Positions 27,625-36,426 of a DNA stretch of 64,000 nucleotides are shown one piece after another. The position numbers were made by a program, and so were the translations under genes. The stretch spans positions 1 to 64,000 of the forward strand of contig JALONL010000014.1 in NCBI GenBank assembly GCA_025454955.1, in the 5' to 3' direction. Every line of letters begins with the position of its first letter. The first letter of the stretch is position 1. The notes below the pieces were generated by a model that was given only the letters and a program-made list of their open reading frames with translations, was not told the origin of the DNA and ran no database searches. This DNA is from Bacteroidia bacterium (GTDB lineage Bacteria; Bacteroidota; Bacteroidia; Palsa-965).

Positions 27625-29520
27625 ATGAGAAACATCCTTACTCTGTTTGTTTTGCTGCTAATTTCACAAACGGCATTAACAGCACAAACCAGTTTACCCG
27701 ACAGTTGCCGGCTTTCTATGGGCATCAATATTTCGGGTTTGAGCGATTATATGTCGGAAATGCCATTTGTGGATGTGATGCGGCATTGTCGCACATGGTT
27801 TACGTATGATTCGGGCAACCCGAATTCGCCATGGGATACTGAGGCATCGGATTCTCTTCAATACCGGCCCGACGGCTACCCGACTCATGCTCCGCAAACG
27901 GTGCCCGGACATACTTTTCCGCAAGGCATTTCGACCGTTTGGGGCTATATTCAGGCTTGGCCTACAGGAACTTATGTGTGTTTATTTGAAGGAACGGGCC
28001 AGATCAGCTTTTTCCTGTCTGTACAAAATGTAACGCAAACCGGTCCGGGACGAATTACGTTCAATATTACGAATCCGCAGCCGGGCGATGTGTTGGGTTT
28101 GCGCATTACCCAGTCAGACAGTCTTGACCCGATCCGCAATATCCGGGTGCTGATGCCCGGGACCGAATTTACCTACCAGAGCCAGCCATTTAACCCGCTT
28201 TGGCTGCAGCGGCTTCAGCCATTTGGCACGGTTCGGTTTATGGATTGGGGCCAAACCAATGGCTGGGGCTGCAACGCACCCTGGCCCGGTTGCGCTACCG
28301 ACACCCAGCAATATCCCTGGAGCAGCCGCGCCAGAATGAACGATTATACCTGGGCCAATATGCGTGGCGTACCTTACGAAATGATGATACGCCTGTGCAA
28401 CGAAACACAGAAAGACCTGTGGATTTGTGTGCCGCACAGTGCCGACAGCCAGTATATTGCCAGCCTCGCCACACTCATCCGCGACAGTCTCGACCCGCAG
28501 CTCAGGGTTTGTGTCGAATACTCGAACGAGATCTGGAACTGGATGTTCAACCAAACGCATTATCTCCATAATAACGGCGATCAGAATGTCCCCTGGCCCG
28601 AGCGCATTGTGCCTTATGTACAGCGCACAATGGACATTTTCACCTCGGTATTTGCCCAGCAAAGCGGCCGCCTTACGCGTGTGGTGTGCGGGCAGGCGGG
28701 CTGGCTCGATGTAAGCCAGCGCATTGCCTGGAATATGCAGCCGGGTTCGTTTGATGCGTTTTCGGTGGCGGCTTATTTCGGGCTTTCGCAGTCGTCAGAC
28801 AGCATTCTCGATGTGGCAGGCCCGGCAGCCACGGCCCAGCAAATTGCCACTATGGTGCGCACCAGCCGCATGCAGGACGAATGGAACTGGCTGCTGGATC
28901 ACAAGACCACCATTGCCGACAGCCTCGGGGTACAGCTCTATTACTACGAAGGCGGCCAGCATATTACCCCGCATCCGTTTGGCGTACCACCCACCTATGC
29001 GCAGGCTTTGCTGGATATTCAGCGCGACACGGCCATGTATAATCTTTACACCGAATGGTTCGATTCGCTGCGAACCCTTGTAACCGGGCCCACACCGGCT
29101 TTGTTAATGAATTTCAGTTTTATAGGCCAGCGTAGCGCGCAGTACGGAAGCTGGGGAATGCTGGAAACACTGGCGCAGGACACCGCCGTTGTTCCAGCTC
29201 CCAAGTACCGGGCCATTCTCGAAAACATACACCCGGGCTGTGGCAGCGTGCCTCTTACGGTTCAGCCGCCGGCAAGGCCCGATGAGCTGATTTCGGTATT
29301 TCCCAACCCGGCTTCGGATGTGGTTCAGATTAAGGTTCCAGGTACGGGCAGGCTTCAGTTGCTGGATGTTTCCGGGCGGGTTTTGCTCGATCAGGCTCCG
29401 GTTTCGGGAAGCCGGGTGTTGCAGTTGCCCGAAGGAGCGGCAGGTTTGTATCTTATTCGCTTTTATCCTGAAAACGAGTCTGCGCCACTCATTCAAAAGC
29501 TCGTTGTACAGCCCGAGTAA
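27625..29520 (+). CDS. Secreted clan GH-A-like glycoside hydrolase with T9SS type A sorting domain
   Basis: 631 residues with signal peptide MRNILTLFVLLLISQTALTA. After a beta-rich first third comes a TIM-barrel-like region with RFMDWGQTNGW, then EYSNEIWNW, whose Asn-Glu pair (Glu302) resembles the acid/base of clan GH-A enzymes, and YYYEGGQH (Glu442), a plausible nucleophile. The last 80 residues (VFPNPASDVVQIKVPG...GRVLLDQ...KLVVQPE) form a T9SS type A sorting domain. It probably acts on an extracellular polysaccharide, but neither the GH family nor the substrate can be named with confidence; similar proteins are often annotated cellulose-binding. Confidence 0.75.
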   Translation: MRNILTLFVLLLISQTALTAQTSLPDSCRLSMGINISGLSDYMSEMPFVDVMRHCRTWFTYDSGNPNSPWDTEASDSLQYRPDGYPTHAPQTVPGHTFPQGISTVWGYIQAWPTGTYVCLFEGTGQISFFLSVQNVTQTGPGRITFNITNPQPGDVLGLRITQSDSLDPIRNIRVLMPGTEFTYQSQPFNPLWLQRLQPFGTVRFMDWGQTNGWGCNAPWPGCATDTQQYPWSSRARMNDYTWANMRGVPYEMMIRLCNETQKDLWICVPHSADSQYIASLATLIRDSLDPQLRVCVEYSNEIWNWMFNQTHYLHNNGDQNVPWPERIVPYVQRTMDIFTSVFAQQSGRLTRVVCGQAGWLDVSQRIAWNMQPGSFDAFSVAAYFGLSQSSDSILDVAGPAATAQQIATMVRTSRMQDEWNWLLDHKTTIADSLGVQLYYYEGGQHITPHPFGVPPTYAQALLDIQRDTAMYNLYTEWFDSLRTLVTGPTPALLMNFSFIGQRSAQYGSWGMLETLAQDTAVVPAPKYRAILENIHPGCGSVPLTVQPPARPDELISVFPNPASDVVQIKVPGTGRLQLLDVSGRVLLDQAPVSGSRVLQLPEGAAGLYLIRFYPENESAPLIQKLVVQPE

Positions 29521-29580
29521 AACGCACTGCCTGTTTCCCGGGCATTCGGTGGCGGCTTCTGCCCGCTGCCGTATTCGGCG

Positions 29581-29588
29581 TATCTTTG
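29581..29588 (+). promoter_or_regulatory. Promoter -7 element for rluE
   Basis: TATCTTTG, an exact TAnnTTTG match, ends four bases before the ATG at 29593. This implies a leaderless transcript and supports that start codon. No clear -33 TTTG was seen. Confidence 0.5.
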
Positions 29589-29592
29589 CGGC

Positions 29593-30162
29593 ATGGCTTT
29601 CCACTACATTCTTCTGCATAAACCTTATGGATTCCTGTCGCAATTCACCGACGAAGGCCAGAACCCGGGGCTGAATCAATTACTGACTTTACCGCCCGAT
29701 GTATATCCGGTGGGCCGGCTCGATTCAGACAGCGAAGGTTTGCTCCTGCTTACCAACGACAAGCGCCTCAACCAACGCCTGCTCGACCCCGAAAATGGCC
29801 ATCCGCGCACGTACTGGGCTCAGGTTGAGGGAATTATTACCGAGGAGGCGCTTCAAAAACTATGCACAGGTGTGGAGTTGCGCATCAACGGGAAGTCGTT
29901 TCGCACCCTCCCGGCCCAGGCCCGCCGTATTGAGCCGCCTTCCCTCCCGCCCCGAAATCCGCCCATCAGGGTGCGTCAATCGGTGCCCGATTGCTGGATT
30001 GAATTAACGCTTACCGAAGGGAAAAACCGTCAGGTGCGGCGTATGACGGCGGCGGTGGGATTTCCTACGTTGCGGTTGGTAAGGTCCAAAATCGGCGATG
30101 TGGAATTGGGCGATTTGAAGGCAGGGGAATCCAGGGAGGTGAATGGAAGTTTATTTAGATAA
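29593..30162 (+). CDS. rluE: 23S rRNA pseudouridine synthase, RluE-like
   Basis: 189 residues of the RsuA/RluB/E/F family. The catalytic motif VGRLDSDSEGLLLLTND is present, with Asp44 as the nucleophile that adds to the uracil. A second family motif is LTEGKNRQVRRM. There is no N-terminal S4 RNA-binding domain, as in E. coli RluE, which modifies U2457 of 23S rRNA; assignment to RluE rather than to another S4-less paralogue rests on this length and layout. The preceding secreted protein ends 72 bases upstream, but the gene has its own promoter element. Confidence 0.88.
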   Translation: MAFHYILLHKPYGFLSQFTDEGQNPGLNQLLTLPPDVYPVGRLDSDSEGLLLLTNDKRLNQRLLDPENGHPRTYWAQVEGIITEEALQKLCTGVELRINGKSFRTLPAQARRIEPPSLPPRNPPIRVRQSVPDCWIELTLTEGKNRQVRRMTAAVGFPTLRLVRSKIGDVELGDLKAGESREVNGSLFR

Positions 30163-30233
30163 AAGAATTAATTAAGTCAATTAAATAGCTGTATTTCAAA
30201 TATATAAAACAAGATATTTTTCCGGAGAAAACA

Positions 30234-30268
30234 AAGAAAAAACGGCAAATCAAACCTGATTTACCGTT
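30234..30268 (-). terminator. Intrinsic terminator of tRNA-Thr
   Basis: On the minus strand a 12-bp stem with one G-U-type mismatch (30257-30268 with 30241-30252, loop of 4) is followed by a T-rich run. It sits 7 bases after the tRNA 3' end. Confidence 0.75.
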
Positions 30269-30274
30269 TCCCTG

Positions 30275-30347
30275 AGCCTTCCACGGGACTTGAACCCGCG
30301 ACCTGCTGATTACGAATCAGCTGCTCTACCAGCTGAGCTAAGAAGGC
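30275..30347 (-). tRNA. tRNA-Thr, anticodon CGT
   Basis: The minus strand folds as a cloverleaf of 73 bases: acceptor GCCTTCT pairs with GGAAGGC, the D arm has agctcagctggtagagc, the anticodon arm is GCTGA-TTCGTAA-TCAGC with anticodon CGT (reads ACG, Thr), and the T arm has cgggttcaagtcccg. CCA is not encoded. The cysteine desulfurase gene lies 93 bases upstream on the same strand. Confidence 0.95.
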
Positions 30348-30440
30348 ATATTCCCGCTGTATGCACAACGGGATGCAAAAGTAAGATTTCCTGAAACCTG
30401 CGGCAAGGTTTTGCGCAAAAAAACAATTTTGCGGCAAATA

Positions 30441-31586
30441 TTAACGCGCCACTTTTGAAGCCACGGGATACATTTCGCAGATTTTGCCTACGGTGTAGTC
30501 GATTTCCTCGCGGGTGGTGTATTTGCTGAACGAGAAGCGCGCCGAGGGGCGGCTCATGTCGGTGCCGATGGCGCGGAGTACGTGCGAGCCTACGTTGCTG
30601 CCCGACGAACAGGCGCTGCCGGCCGAAGCGGCTATGCCGTTTATGTCGAGGTTGAAAACCAGCATTTCGGCATTGTCGGTGGGCGGCAGGCATACGTTGA
30701 GCACGGTGTAAAGCGACGAGCCTTTGGCATCGCCGTTAAAGACTACGCCGGGCAGGTTCTTTTCGAACTGGGCAATCATGTAGTCTTTAATGCCCTGAAT
30801 GTGAGCCTGGTGCGCTTCGAGGTCGCGGAGGCTTACTTCGAGTGCTTTGGCAAGGCCCACAATGCCGTACACATTTTCGGTGCCGCCGCGCATGTTGCGT
30901 TCCTGTGCGCCGCCGTGAATGAGGGGCGAAATATTGACATCGGAATTGATGTAAATAAAGCCTACGCCTTTGGGGCCGTGAAACTTATGGGCGGCTCCGT
31001 TTATGAAATGAATGTGCAGCGATTTAAGGTCGATATTGTAATGACCAATGGTCTGCACAGTGTCGGAATGGAAAATGGCATCGTACTTTTTGCAGATTTC
31101 CGACACTTTTTTGATGTTCAGCAGGTTGCCGATTTCGTTGTTGGCGTGCATGAGCGACACCAGTGAACGCGGATTGCCCGCCAGCAATTCCTCAAGATGC
31201 TCCAGGTCAATATGTCCGCCGGGAAGCAAACGCACCAAACTGAGTTTAATCCGTCCGCTTTCGGCCAATGCTTCGAGCGTGTGCAGCACGGCATGGTGCT
31301 CGATGGGCGATGTAATGGCGTGGGTAAGTTTAAGGTCTTCAATCGAGCAGCGAATGGCCATGTTATCGGCTTCGGTGCCGCCCGAGGTAAAGAAGATTTC
31401 GGAAGGCGATACATTGAGGCTGCGGGCAATGCTTTTGCGCGCCTGCTCAATGGCCGAACGGGTTTGGCGGCCCCAGGCATGTATGCTGGAAGGGTTGCCA
31501 AAATGTTCTTTCATAACCGGAATCATCGCTTCCAGCACCTCCGGATCAAGTGTGGTGGTGGCGGCATTGTCGAGATAAACCTTCAT
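30441..31586 (-). CDS. Cysteine desulfurase (NifS/IscS family)
   Basis: 381 residues starting MKVYLDNAATTTLDPEV, the standard opening of the family. The PLP-binding Lys201 lies in AAHKFHGPKG, His97/98 in SPIEHHAV is at the PLP-stacking position, and the persulfide-forming Cys is in SAGSACSSGS near residue 324. It takes sulfur from cysteine for iron-sulfur clusters and thio-modified tRNA. No isc or suf scaffold genes are adjacent, so which pathway it serves cannot be told; a tRNA-modification or general role is possible. The usual SGHK is AAHK here, a mild variation. Confidence 0.93.
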   Translation of the reverse strand: MKVYLDNAATTTLDPEVLEAMIPVMKEHFGNPSSIHAWGRQTRSAIEQARKSIARSLNVSPSEIFFTSGGTEADNMAIRCSIEDLKLTHAITSPIEHHAVLHTLEALAESGRIKLSLVRLLPGGHIDLEHLEELLAGNPRSLVSLMHANNEIGNLLNIKKVSEICKKYDAIFHSDTVQTIGHYNIDLKSLHIHFINGAAHKFHGPKGVGFIYINSDVNISPLIHGGAQERNMRGGTENVYGIVGLAKALEVSLRDLEAHQAHIQGIKDYMIAQFEKNLPGVVFNGDAKGSSLYTVLNVCLPPTDNAEMLVFNLDINGIAASAGSACSSGSNVGSHVLRAIGTDMSRPSARFSFSKYTTREEIDYTVGKICEMYPVASKVAR

Positions 31587-31591
31587 AGCTG

Positions 31592-31599
31592 CAAAGGTA
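31592..31599 (-). promoter_or_regulatory. Promoter -7 element for the cysteine desulfurase gene
   Basis: The minus strand reads TACCTTTG, an exact TAnnTTTG match, ending five bases before the ATG at 31586. A near-leaderless mRNA is implied. Confidence 0.5.
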
Positions 31600-31730
31600 A
31601 CTAGTATTTACTGTTGAACGGGGGCTGTGGCGCTGACATTTGTTAGCCTCTGCGGCAATTACCCCAAATTTAACCTGAGTAACAGTCCCCGAGGGTTTAT
31701 CGGCAAAATGTATTACGCAGGAATACAAAG

Positions 31731-31768
31731 AACGGCAGCATCTCACAATCTGATGCTGCCGTTTTTGT
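31731..31768. terminator. Hairpin between glmM and the cysteine desulfurase gene
   Basis: An 11-bp perfect stem (31732-31742 with 31752-31762) with a 9-base loop. On the minus strand, following glmM, the trailing sequence is TTCTTTG, a moderate T-tract; the plus strand has GTTTTTGTC. It probably ends glmM transcripts and can work in both directions. Confidence 0.55.
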
Positions 31769-31821
31769 CTTTTTCTGTGCTTTTTTTGATCTGATGAGCG
31801 GCAATCGGGTTAAAATACGAC

Positions 31822-33228
31822 TTAACGCTGCTGTACTTTGATCAAATCGCGGATATCCTGCATGATTTTTTTGGCCAGATTATCGGCGGTGGTTTCCGAT
31901 TCGCTTTCGGAGTATATACGTATAATGGGTTCGGTATTGGAGCGGCGCAGGTGTACCCATTCCTTGTCAAACTCAATCTTAACCCCGTCGACCGTATTTA
32001 CCGGCTGTTTGCTGTATTTGGAGCGGATTCCCTCGAGAATCATATCCACATCAATTTCGGTGGTGAGTTCGATTTTGTTTTTGGAAATGTGGTAATCGGG
32101 ATATTTCGACCGGAGCATGGAGCAGGTATTTCCAAACTTGGCCAGGTGCGAGAGGAAAAGGGCAATACCGGCCAGCGCATCGCGGCCATAGTGCAGTTCG
32201 GGATAAATTACCCCGCCATTTCCTTCGCCGCCGATAACGGCTTTGCATTCTTTCATGAGTTCCACCACATTTACCTCACCTACTGCCGAGGCGTGGTATT
32301 TGCCACCGGCTTTTTCGGTAACGTCGCGCAGGGCGCGTGTGGATGACAGGTTGGAAACGGTGTTGCCGGGTTTATGGTTTAATATGTAATCGGCAACGGC
32401 TACGAGGGTGTATTCTTCGCCAAACATTTCGCCGTCTTCGCACACTATGGCGAGGCGGTCCACGTCGGGATCCACCACGAGTCCGAGATCGGCTTTGCTT
32501 TTTTTGACCGTTTTGGCAATATCGCGCAGGTTTTCGGGCAGGGGCTCGGGGTTGTGTGGGAACTCGCCGGTGGGTTCGCAGTAAAGTTCGGTAATTTGCT
32601 CCACGCCCAATGCGCGCAAGAGTTTGGGCACGGCAATGCCGCCGGTAGAATTTACGGCATCCACTGCTATTTTGAAATTCCGTGCTTTTATGGCCTGTAC
32701 ATCCACCAGCGGCAATGCCAGAATGGCTTCGATGTGTTTATCGATAAAGCCTTCGCCGGTGGTAATGAGGCCGAGGTGGTTTACTTCGGCAAAGGTGAAA
32801 TCGTCGGCATCGGCAATGGCAAGCACCTCTTCGCCGTCGGCGGCAGAAATAAACTCGCCTTTTTCGTTGAGCAGTTTAAGGGCATTCCATTGCTTGGGGT
32901 TGTGGCTGGCGGTGATAATGATACCGCCGGCGGCATTTTCCCAGGGCACGGCCATTTCTACCGTGGGTGTGGTGGAAAGACCAATATCGGTAACGTGAAT
33001 ACCCAGGCCCGACAGTGTGCCGCATACAAGCTGGCTTACCATTGGACCCGAAATACGGGCATCGCGCCCCACCACTACTTTTAAAGGTTGTTTGGGATCA
33101 GGACTGCGGCGGCGGAGCCAGGTGCCGTAGGCGGCGGTAAACTTTACCACATCAACCGGACTGAGACCTTCGCCGGGGCGGCCGCCTATGGTGCCCCGAA
33201 TGCCGGAAATAGATTTAATTAAAGACAC
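31822..33228 (-). CDS. glmM: Phosphoglucosamine mutase
   Basis: 468 residues of the alpha-D-phosphohexomutase family. Motifs in order: SGIRGTIGG near the start, the active-site phosphoserine loop ITASHNPKQWNALK, the metal-binding loop VDPDVDRLAIV and the phosphate-binding loop RRSNTEPIIRIYSES. The last two are consistent with GlmM, which interconverts glucosamine-6-phosphate and glucosamine-1-phosphate for peptidoglycan and lipopolysaccharide. A phosphomannomutase/phosphoglucomutase role cannot be excluded from motifs alone. It is divergent from the TPR gene at 33397 and has its own promoter. Confidence 0.88.
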   Translation of the reverse strand: MSLIKSISGIRGTIGGRPGEGLSPVDVVKFTAAYGTWLRRRSPDPKQPLKVVVGRDARISGPMVSQLVCGTLSGLGIHVTDIGLSTTPTVEMAVPWENAAGGIIITASHNPKQWNALKLLNEKGEFISAADGEEVLAIADADDFTFAEVNHLGLITTGEGFIDKHIEAILALPLVDVQAIKARNFKIAVDAVNSTGGIAVPKLLRALGVEQITELYCEPTGEFPHNPEPLPENLRDIAKTVKKSKADLGLVVDPDVDRLAIVCEDGEMFGEEYTLVAVADYILNHKPGNTVSNLSSTRALRDVTEKAGGKYHASAVGEVNVVELMKECKAVIGGEGNGGVIYPELHYGRDALAGIALFLSHLAKFGNTCSMLRSKYPDYHISKNKIELTTEIDVDMILEGIRSKYSKQPVNTVDGVKIEFDKEWVHLRRSNTEPIIRIYSESESETTADNLAKKIMQDIRDLIKVQQR

Positions 33229-33254
33229 GTTTACTACAATTTATACAGGGACTG

Positions 33255-33286
33255 CAAAGATAGAACCTACTCCGCGGATGCTGCAA
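33255..33286 (-). promoter_or_regulatory. Promoter of glmM
   Basis: The minus strand has TTG (33286-33284), a 21-base spacer and TATCTTTG (33262-33255), an exact -7 element. The ATG follows 26 bases later. Confidence 0.6.
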
Positions 33287-33365
33287 GAAGAATGAAATAA
33301 CATATTAACCACAAAAAACCGGATTTTGGTGATAACTTTGCATACCAAAAGGCATTAGTACATCG

Positions 33366-33373
33366 TATCTTTG
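33366..33373 (+). promoter_or_regulatory. Promoter -7 element for the TPR gene
   Basis: TATCTTTG, an exact TAnnTTTG match, lies 23 bases before the ATG at 33397. A TTTG lies 25 bases upstream (33337-33340), slightly far for a -33 element; it is itself the end of another -7-like element, TAACTTTG (33333-33340). Confidence 0.5.
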
Positions 33374-33396
33374 GTTATACCCTTTATAGCAGTTCT

Positions 33397-34785
33397 ATGA
33401 AAAGCGAGCAAAACCATATATCAGAGTTGGTGGGTCGTTTTGAAACTATGCTGAAAAACGATACTCCGGTATTTTTCGAAGAAGAGGAGTTTGAGGATAT
33501 TGCTGATTATTATATGCGCGCCGGACGGTTTCGCCGTGCGCTTGATGTGGCCGCCATGGCCCGGAATCGTCACCCATTCTCTCCTGTTTTTCTGGTTATT
33601 CAGGCCCAGATTCATATCCACCTCAACGAAAACCGCGTGGCCCTGCAACTGCTGCAGGAGGCCGAACGCATTGAGCCGTTTTATGGCGATATACACATGA
33701 CCCGCGGCACCATTTATAGTCAGATGGGCCTTTCCGACAAAGCTATCGAAAGTTTTGAAACAGCCGGGCAGCATGATATTCCCATGTTCGAGGTCAACTA
33801 TTACATTGCCTGCGAACTTATAAACCAGAGCCGCCACACCGAAGCCGCGCCCCTGCTGCGCCGTGCCGTGTTTGAGCGTCCCGATTTCGACAGCGCACTC
33901 AACGAACTCAGCCTCTGCTACGAGGTGCTCGACGACCGCGAAGAATCCATACAGGTTTTCCAGAAATGTGTGGATGAACGGCCGTACAGTCCCACCGCCT
34001 GGTTCTGCCTCGGTGTGAGCCTGAGCCGGGCCGAGAAATTTACCGAAGCACTCGACGCTTTCGACTATGCCCTGCTTGTGCGCCCCGACTTCCCTCCTGC
34101 CCTTTTCAACAAAGCCAATGCGCTGGCTCAGCTGGGCCGCCATCAGGAAGCCATAGACACTTACAAAGCCGTGCTCGATACCGACGAGCCGCAGGCCAAT
34201 GTATATCTCCACATCGGCGAGTTGTACGAACACATTAACCAGCCCGAACTGGCTCTGGTAAATTACAGCAAAGCCATACGCCTCGACAGCGCCCTGAGCG
34301 ATGCCTGGCTCGGAATGGGCATCGTGCTCGACCAGCAGAACCGCCTGAGCGAAGGCATACATTATATTAAAAAGGCCCTCGAACTGGAGCCCGAAAACAC
34401 CATGTTTCTGCACACCTACGGCGATTTCCAGCGCAAACTCGGCTTTTACGAAGAAGCCGAAACAGCCTACCGCAAAGTGCTCGAACTCGAGCCCGACGAT
34501 CCGGGCATCTGGGCCGACTACTCGCAGGTGCAGCACGAACAGCAGGACTACACCGGCGCACTCGAAACCCTGGCCGAAGGCATAAAGTATCATCCCGACG
34601 ATGCCGAGCTTTATTACCGTTTTTCGGCCTGTTTGCTCGCCAATGGTTTCAGGCAGGAAGCGTTCGGCAACCTGCAGCGCGGACTCGAACTCGATTTCAG
34701 CAAGCACGATATTCTTTTCGATTTCATGCCGCAACTGCGAAACAATCCGGGACTTATTGATTTTATCGAGGCGCATCGCCCCTGA
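33397..34785 (+). CDS. Tetratricopeptide repeat protein
   Basis: 462 residues composed almost entirely of TPR units (about eleven), for example AYYMRAGRFRRALDVA-like, DKAIESFETAG, AAPLLRRAVFERPDFDSAL, TEALDAFDYALLVRPDFPPAL and ALVNYSKAIRLDSALSDAWLGMG. There is no signal peptide (it starts MKSEQNHISELVGRFE), so it should be cytosolic. TPR arrays mediate protein contacts; a specific partner cannot be inferred. It is divergent from glmM and runs in the same direction as the ComA-like gene. Confidence 0.88.
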   Translation: MKSEQNHISELVGRFETMLKNDTPVFFEEEEFEDIADYYMRAGRFRRALDVAAMARNRHPFSPVFLVIQAQIHIHLNENRVALQLLQEAERIEPFYGDIHMTRGTIYSQMGLSDKAIESFETAGQHDIPMFEVNYYIACELINQSRHTEAAPLLRRAVFERPDFDSALNELSLCYEVLDDREESIQVFQKCVDERPYSPTAWFCLGVSLSRAEKFTEALDAFDYALLVRPDFPPALFNKANALAQLGRHQEAIDTYKAVLDTDEPQANVYLHIGELYEHINQPELALVNYSKAIRLDSALSDAWLGMGIVLDQQNRLSEGIHYIKKALELEPENTMFLHTYGDFQRKLGFYEEAETAYRKVLELEPDDPGIWADYSQVQHEQQDYTGALETLAEGIKYHPDDAELYYRFSACLLANGFRQEAFGNLQRGLELDFSKHDILFDFMPQLRNNPGLIDFIEAHRP

Positions 34786-34855
34786 TCTTCAAACAAATAG
34801 ACAAACTGATTATAGTTGCCGATAAACTTTGAGCGCGGCCACGTAGCTTTTTGCC

Positions 34856-34863
34856 TATTTTTG
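34856..34863 (+). promoter_or_regulatory. Promoter -7 element for the ComA-like gene
   Basis: TATTTTTG, an exact TAnnTTTG match, with TTTG 24 bases upstream (34828-34831). The ATG at 34898 follows after 34 bases. Confidence 0.5.
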
Positions 34864-34897
34864 ATGCCGACACACAAAACCCGAATTATTTCTGCTA

Positions 34898-35680
34898 ATG
34901 AATTTTCAGCTACCGCATCTCCCCGAACGCCCCGAACGCCCCCGCCAAACAGGTACCACTATGGTTATGGACAAAGGTCTGGGGCTGAAACAGGCCGAAA
35001 TGCTTATCGATACCAGTGTCGATTATATCGACATGATTAAGCTCGGTTTTGGCACCTCGCTGGTTACACGCCAGGTAAAAGAGAAAATTAAACTCTACCA
35101 GAAAGCCGGCATAAAAGTTTATGTGGGCGGTACGCTGTTTGAAGCATTTATTGTGCGCGGCATGTTTGACCAGTATGAGAAACTCTGCGGCGATCTTGGA
35201 TTGGATATGGCCGAGGTTTCGGACGGATCAATAGAAATGCCGCACGACGAGAAATGCGAGTACATACAGAAACTCGCCCGCAACTACACCGTAGTGTCCG
35301 AAGTAGGCTCGAAAGAAGAAGGCATTATTATCCATCCCAATAAATGGACTTCCATGATGCAGAAAGAACTGCAGGCCGGAAGCTGGAAAGTAATTGCCGA
35401 GGCCCGCGAAAGCGGAAATGTGGGTATTTATCACCGAAACGGCTCGGCACACACCATGCTGGTAAACAAGATTATTGCCAAGGTAAAACCCGAAAATATT
35501 ATTTGGGAAGCCCCGCAAAAATCGCAGCAGGTGTGGTTTATCAAACTCTTTGGTGCCAATGTAAATCTGGGAAATATTGCCCCCGAAGAAGTAATACCGC
35601 TCGAAACCCTGCGCATCGGCCTTCGCGGCGATACCTTTTTCCAGTTTCTTCCCAAAGAATTGCAGCAAAAGACTACCTAA
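34898..35680 (+). CDS. comA: Phosphosulfolactate synthase (ComA family)
   Basis: 260 residues of the (beta/alpha)8 ComA family: GTTMVMDKGLGLKQAEMLI, DYIDMIKLGFGTS, VYVGGTLFEAFI and VSEVGSKEEG are characteristic. The known enzyme adds sulfite to phosphoenolpyruvate, giving phosphosulfolactate for coenzyme M in methanogens; bacterial homologues (for example Bacillus YitD) make sulfolactate. Coenzyme M genes are not in the window. In Bacteroidota a link to sulfonate or sulfonolipid metabolism is plausible but unproven. A rhodanese gene follows 32 bases downstream, so the pair may be co-transcribed around sulfur chemistry. Confidence 0.88.
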   Translation: MNFQLPHLPERPERPRQTGTTMVMDKGLGLKQAEMLIDTSVDYIDMIKLGFGTSLVTRQVKEKIKLYQKAGIKVYVGGTLFEAFIVRGMFDQYEKLCGDLGLDMAEVSDGSIEMPHDEKCEYIQKLARNYTVVSEVGSKEEGIIIHPNKWTSMMQKELQAGSWKVIAEARESGNVGIYHRNGSAHTMLVNKIIAKVKPENIIWEAPQKSQQVWFIKLFGANVNLGNIAPEEVIPLETLRIGLRGDTFFQFLPKELQQKTT

Positions 35681-35712
35681 ATCACCCCACTCCACATACA
35701 ATTCACACACTT

Positions 35713-36030
35713 ATGAAAGAAGTAACAGTTCAGGAACTGAAGCGTATGCGTGATGAAAATGAAGCTCACCAGCTCATTGATGTACGCGAACAGCACGAAG
35801 CGGATATAGCCAGCATAGGCGGCGAACTTATCCCGATGGGAACCATTCTTGCCCACATCGATCAGATTGCCAAAGACAAACCCGTAATTATCCACTGCCG
35901 CAGCGGAGCACGTTCTGCCTCGGTGGTAAATGCACTCGAAACCCAGCATGGTTTTACCAACCTTTACAATCTTAAAGGCGGTATTCTGGCCTGGGGGCGC
36001 GAAATTGATCCTTCGGTGCCGCAGTATTGA
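35713..36030 (+). CDS. Single-domain rhodanese-like sulfurtransferase
   Basis: 105 residues, one rhodanese domain. The active-site loop is IHCRSGARSA, with the persulfide-forming Cys in a six-residue CRSGAR loop, typical of sulfurtransferases. The N-terminal VQELKRM...QLIDVREQHEADIA and C-terminal GGILAWGREIDPS are standard for the fold. There is no signal peptide, so it is cytosolic. It starts 32 bases after the ComA-like gene and is probably in the same operon; it may handle sulfane sulfur for a neighbouring pathway, but the acceptor is unknown. Confidence 0.9.
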   Translation: MKEVTVQELKRMRDENEAHQLIDVREQHEADIASIGGELIPMGTILAHIDQIAKDKPVIIHCRSGARSASVVNALETQHGFTNLYNLKGGILAWGREIDPSVPQY

Positions 36031-36071
36031 TTTGATTGATGACAAATCCCCTGCCTTGGCTCGGCTCCGCT

Positions 36072-36350
36072 CGCCATGACAGGGGACTCAGTTGTTTTTC
36101 GACTTTGTTTAGCTCTTGCCGCCATGCTTCGGGTTAATTCAACTTGCCACGCCTTGTTTTCTCCTAATTTCGCTCGCCATGACAGGGGGCTCAGTTGTTT
36201 TTCGACTTTGTTTAGCTCTTCTCGCTATGCTTCGGATTAATTCAACTTGCCACGCCTTGTTTTCTCCTAATTTCGCTCGCCATGACAGGGGGCTCAGTTG
36301 TTTTTCGACTTCGTTTAGCTCTTCTCGCCATGCTTCGGATTAATTCAGCT
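36072..36350. repeat. 103-bp tandem repeat, about 2.7 copies
   Basis: Units begin at 36072, 36175 and 36278 (exact 103-base period) with cgccatgacaggggrctcag, and each contains the gttgtttttcgacttygtttag and ggattaattcarct segments. The copies differ by only a few bases. The stretch is non-coding between the rhodanese and DedA genes; frames crossing it repeat themselves and look spurious. Confidence 0.85.
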
Positions 36351-36426
36351 CTAAACACAATACATCCACTTCGTTCAACCTTCTCCGTGATCGTTCAACC
36401 TTCCCAATAATGCAAAGCCCAACGCT

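Noticed and set aside
30400..30440. AT-rich hairpin after the cysteine desulfurase gene
   Set aside because: Stem pairing is weak and loop placement ambiguous; the tRNA may be co-transcribed.
33421..34776. 451-codon minus-strand frame opposite the TPR gene
   Set aside because: The plus strand has about eleven clear TPR units; the antisense frame is a by-product of its codon use.
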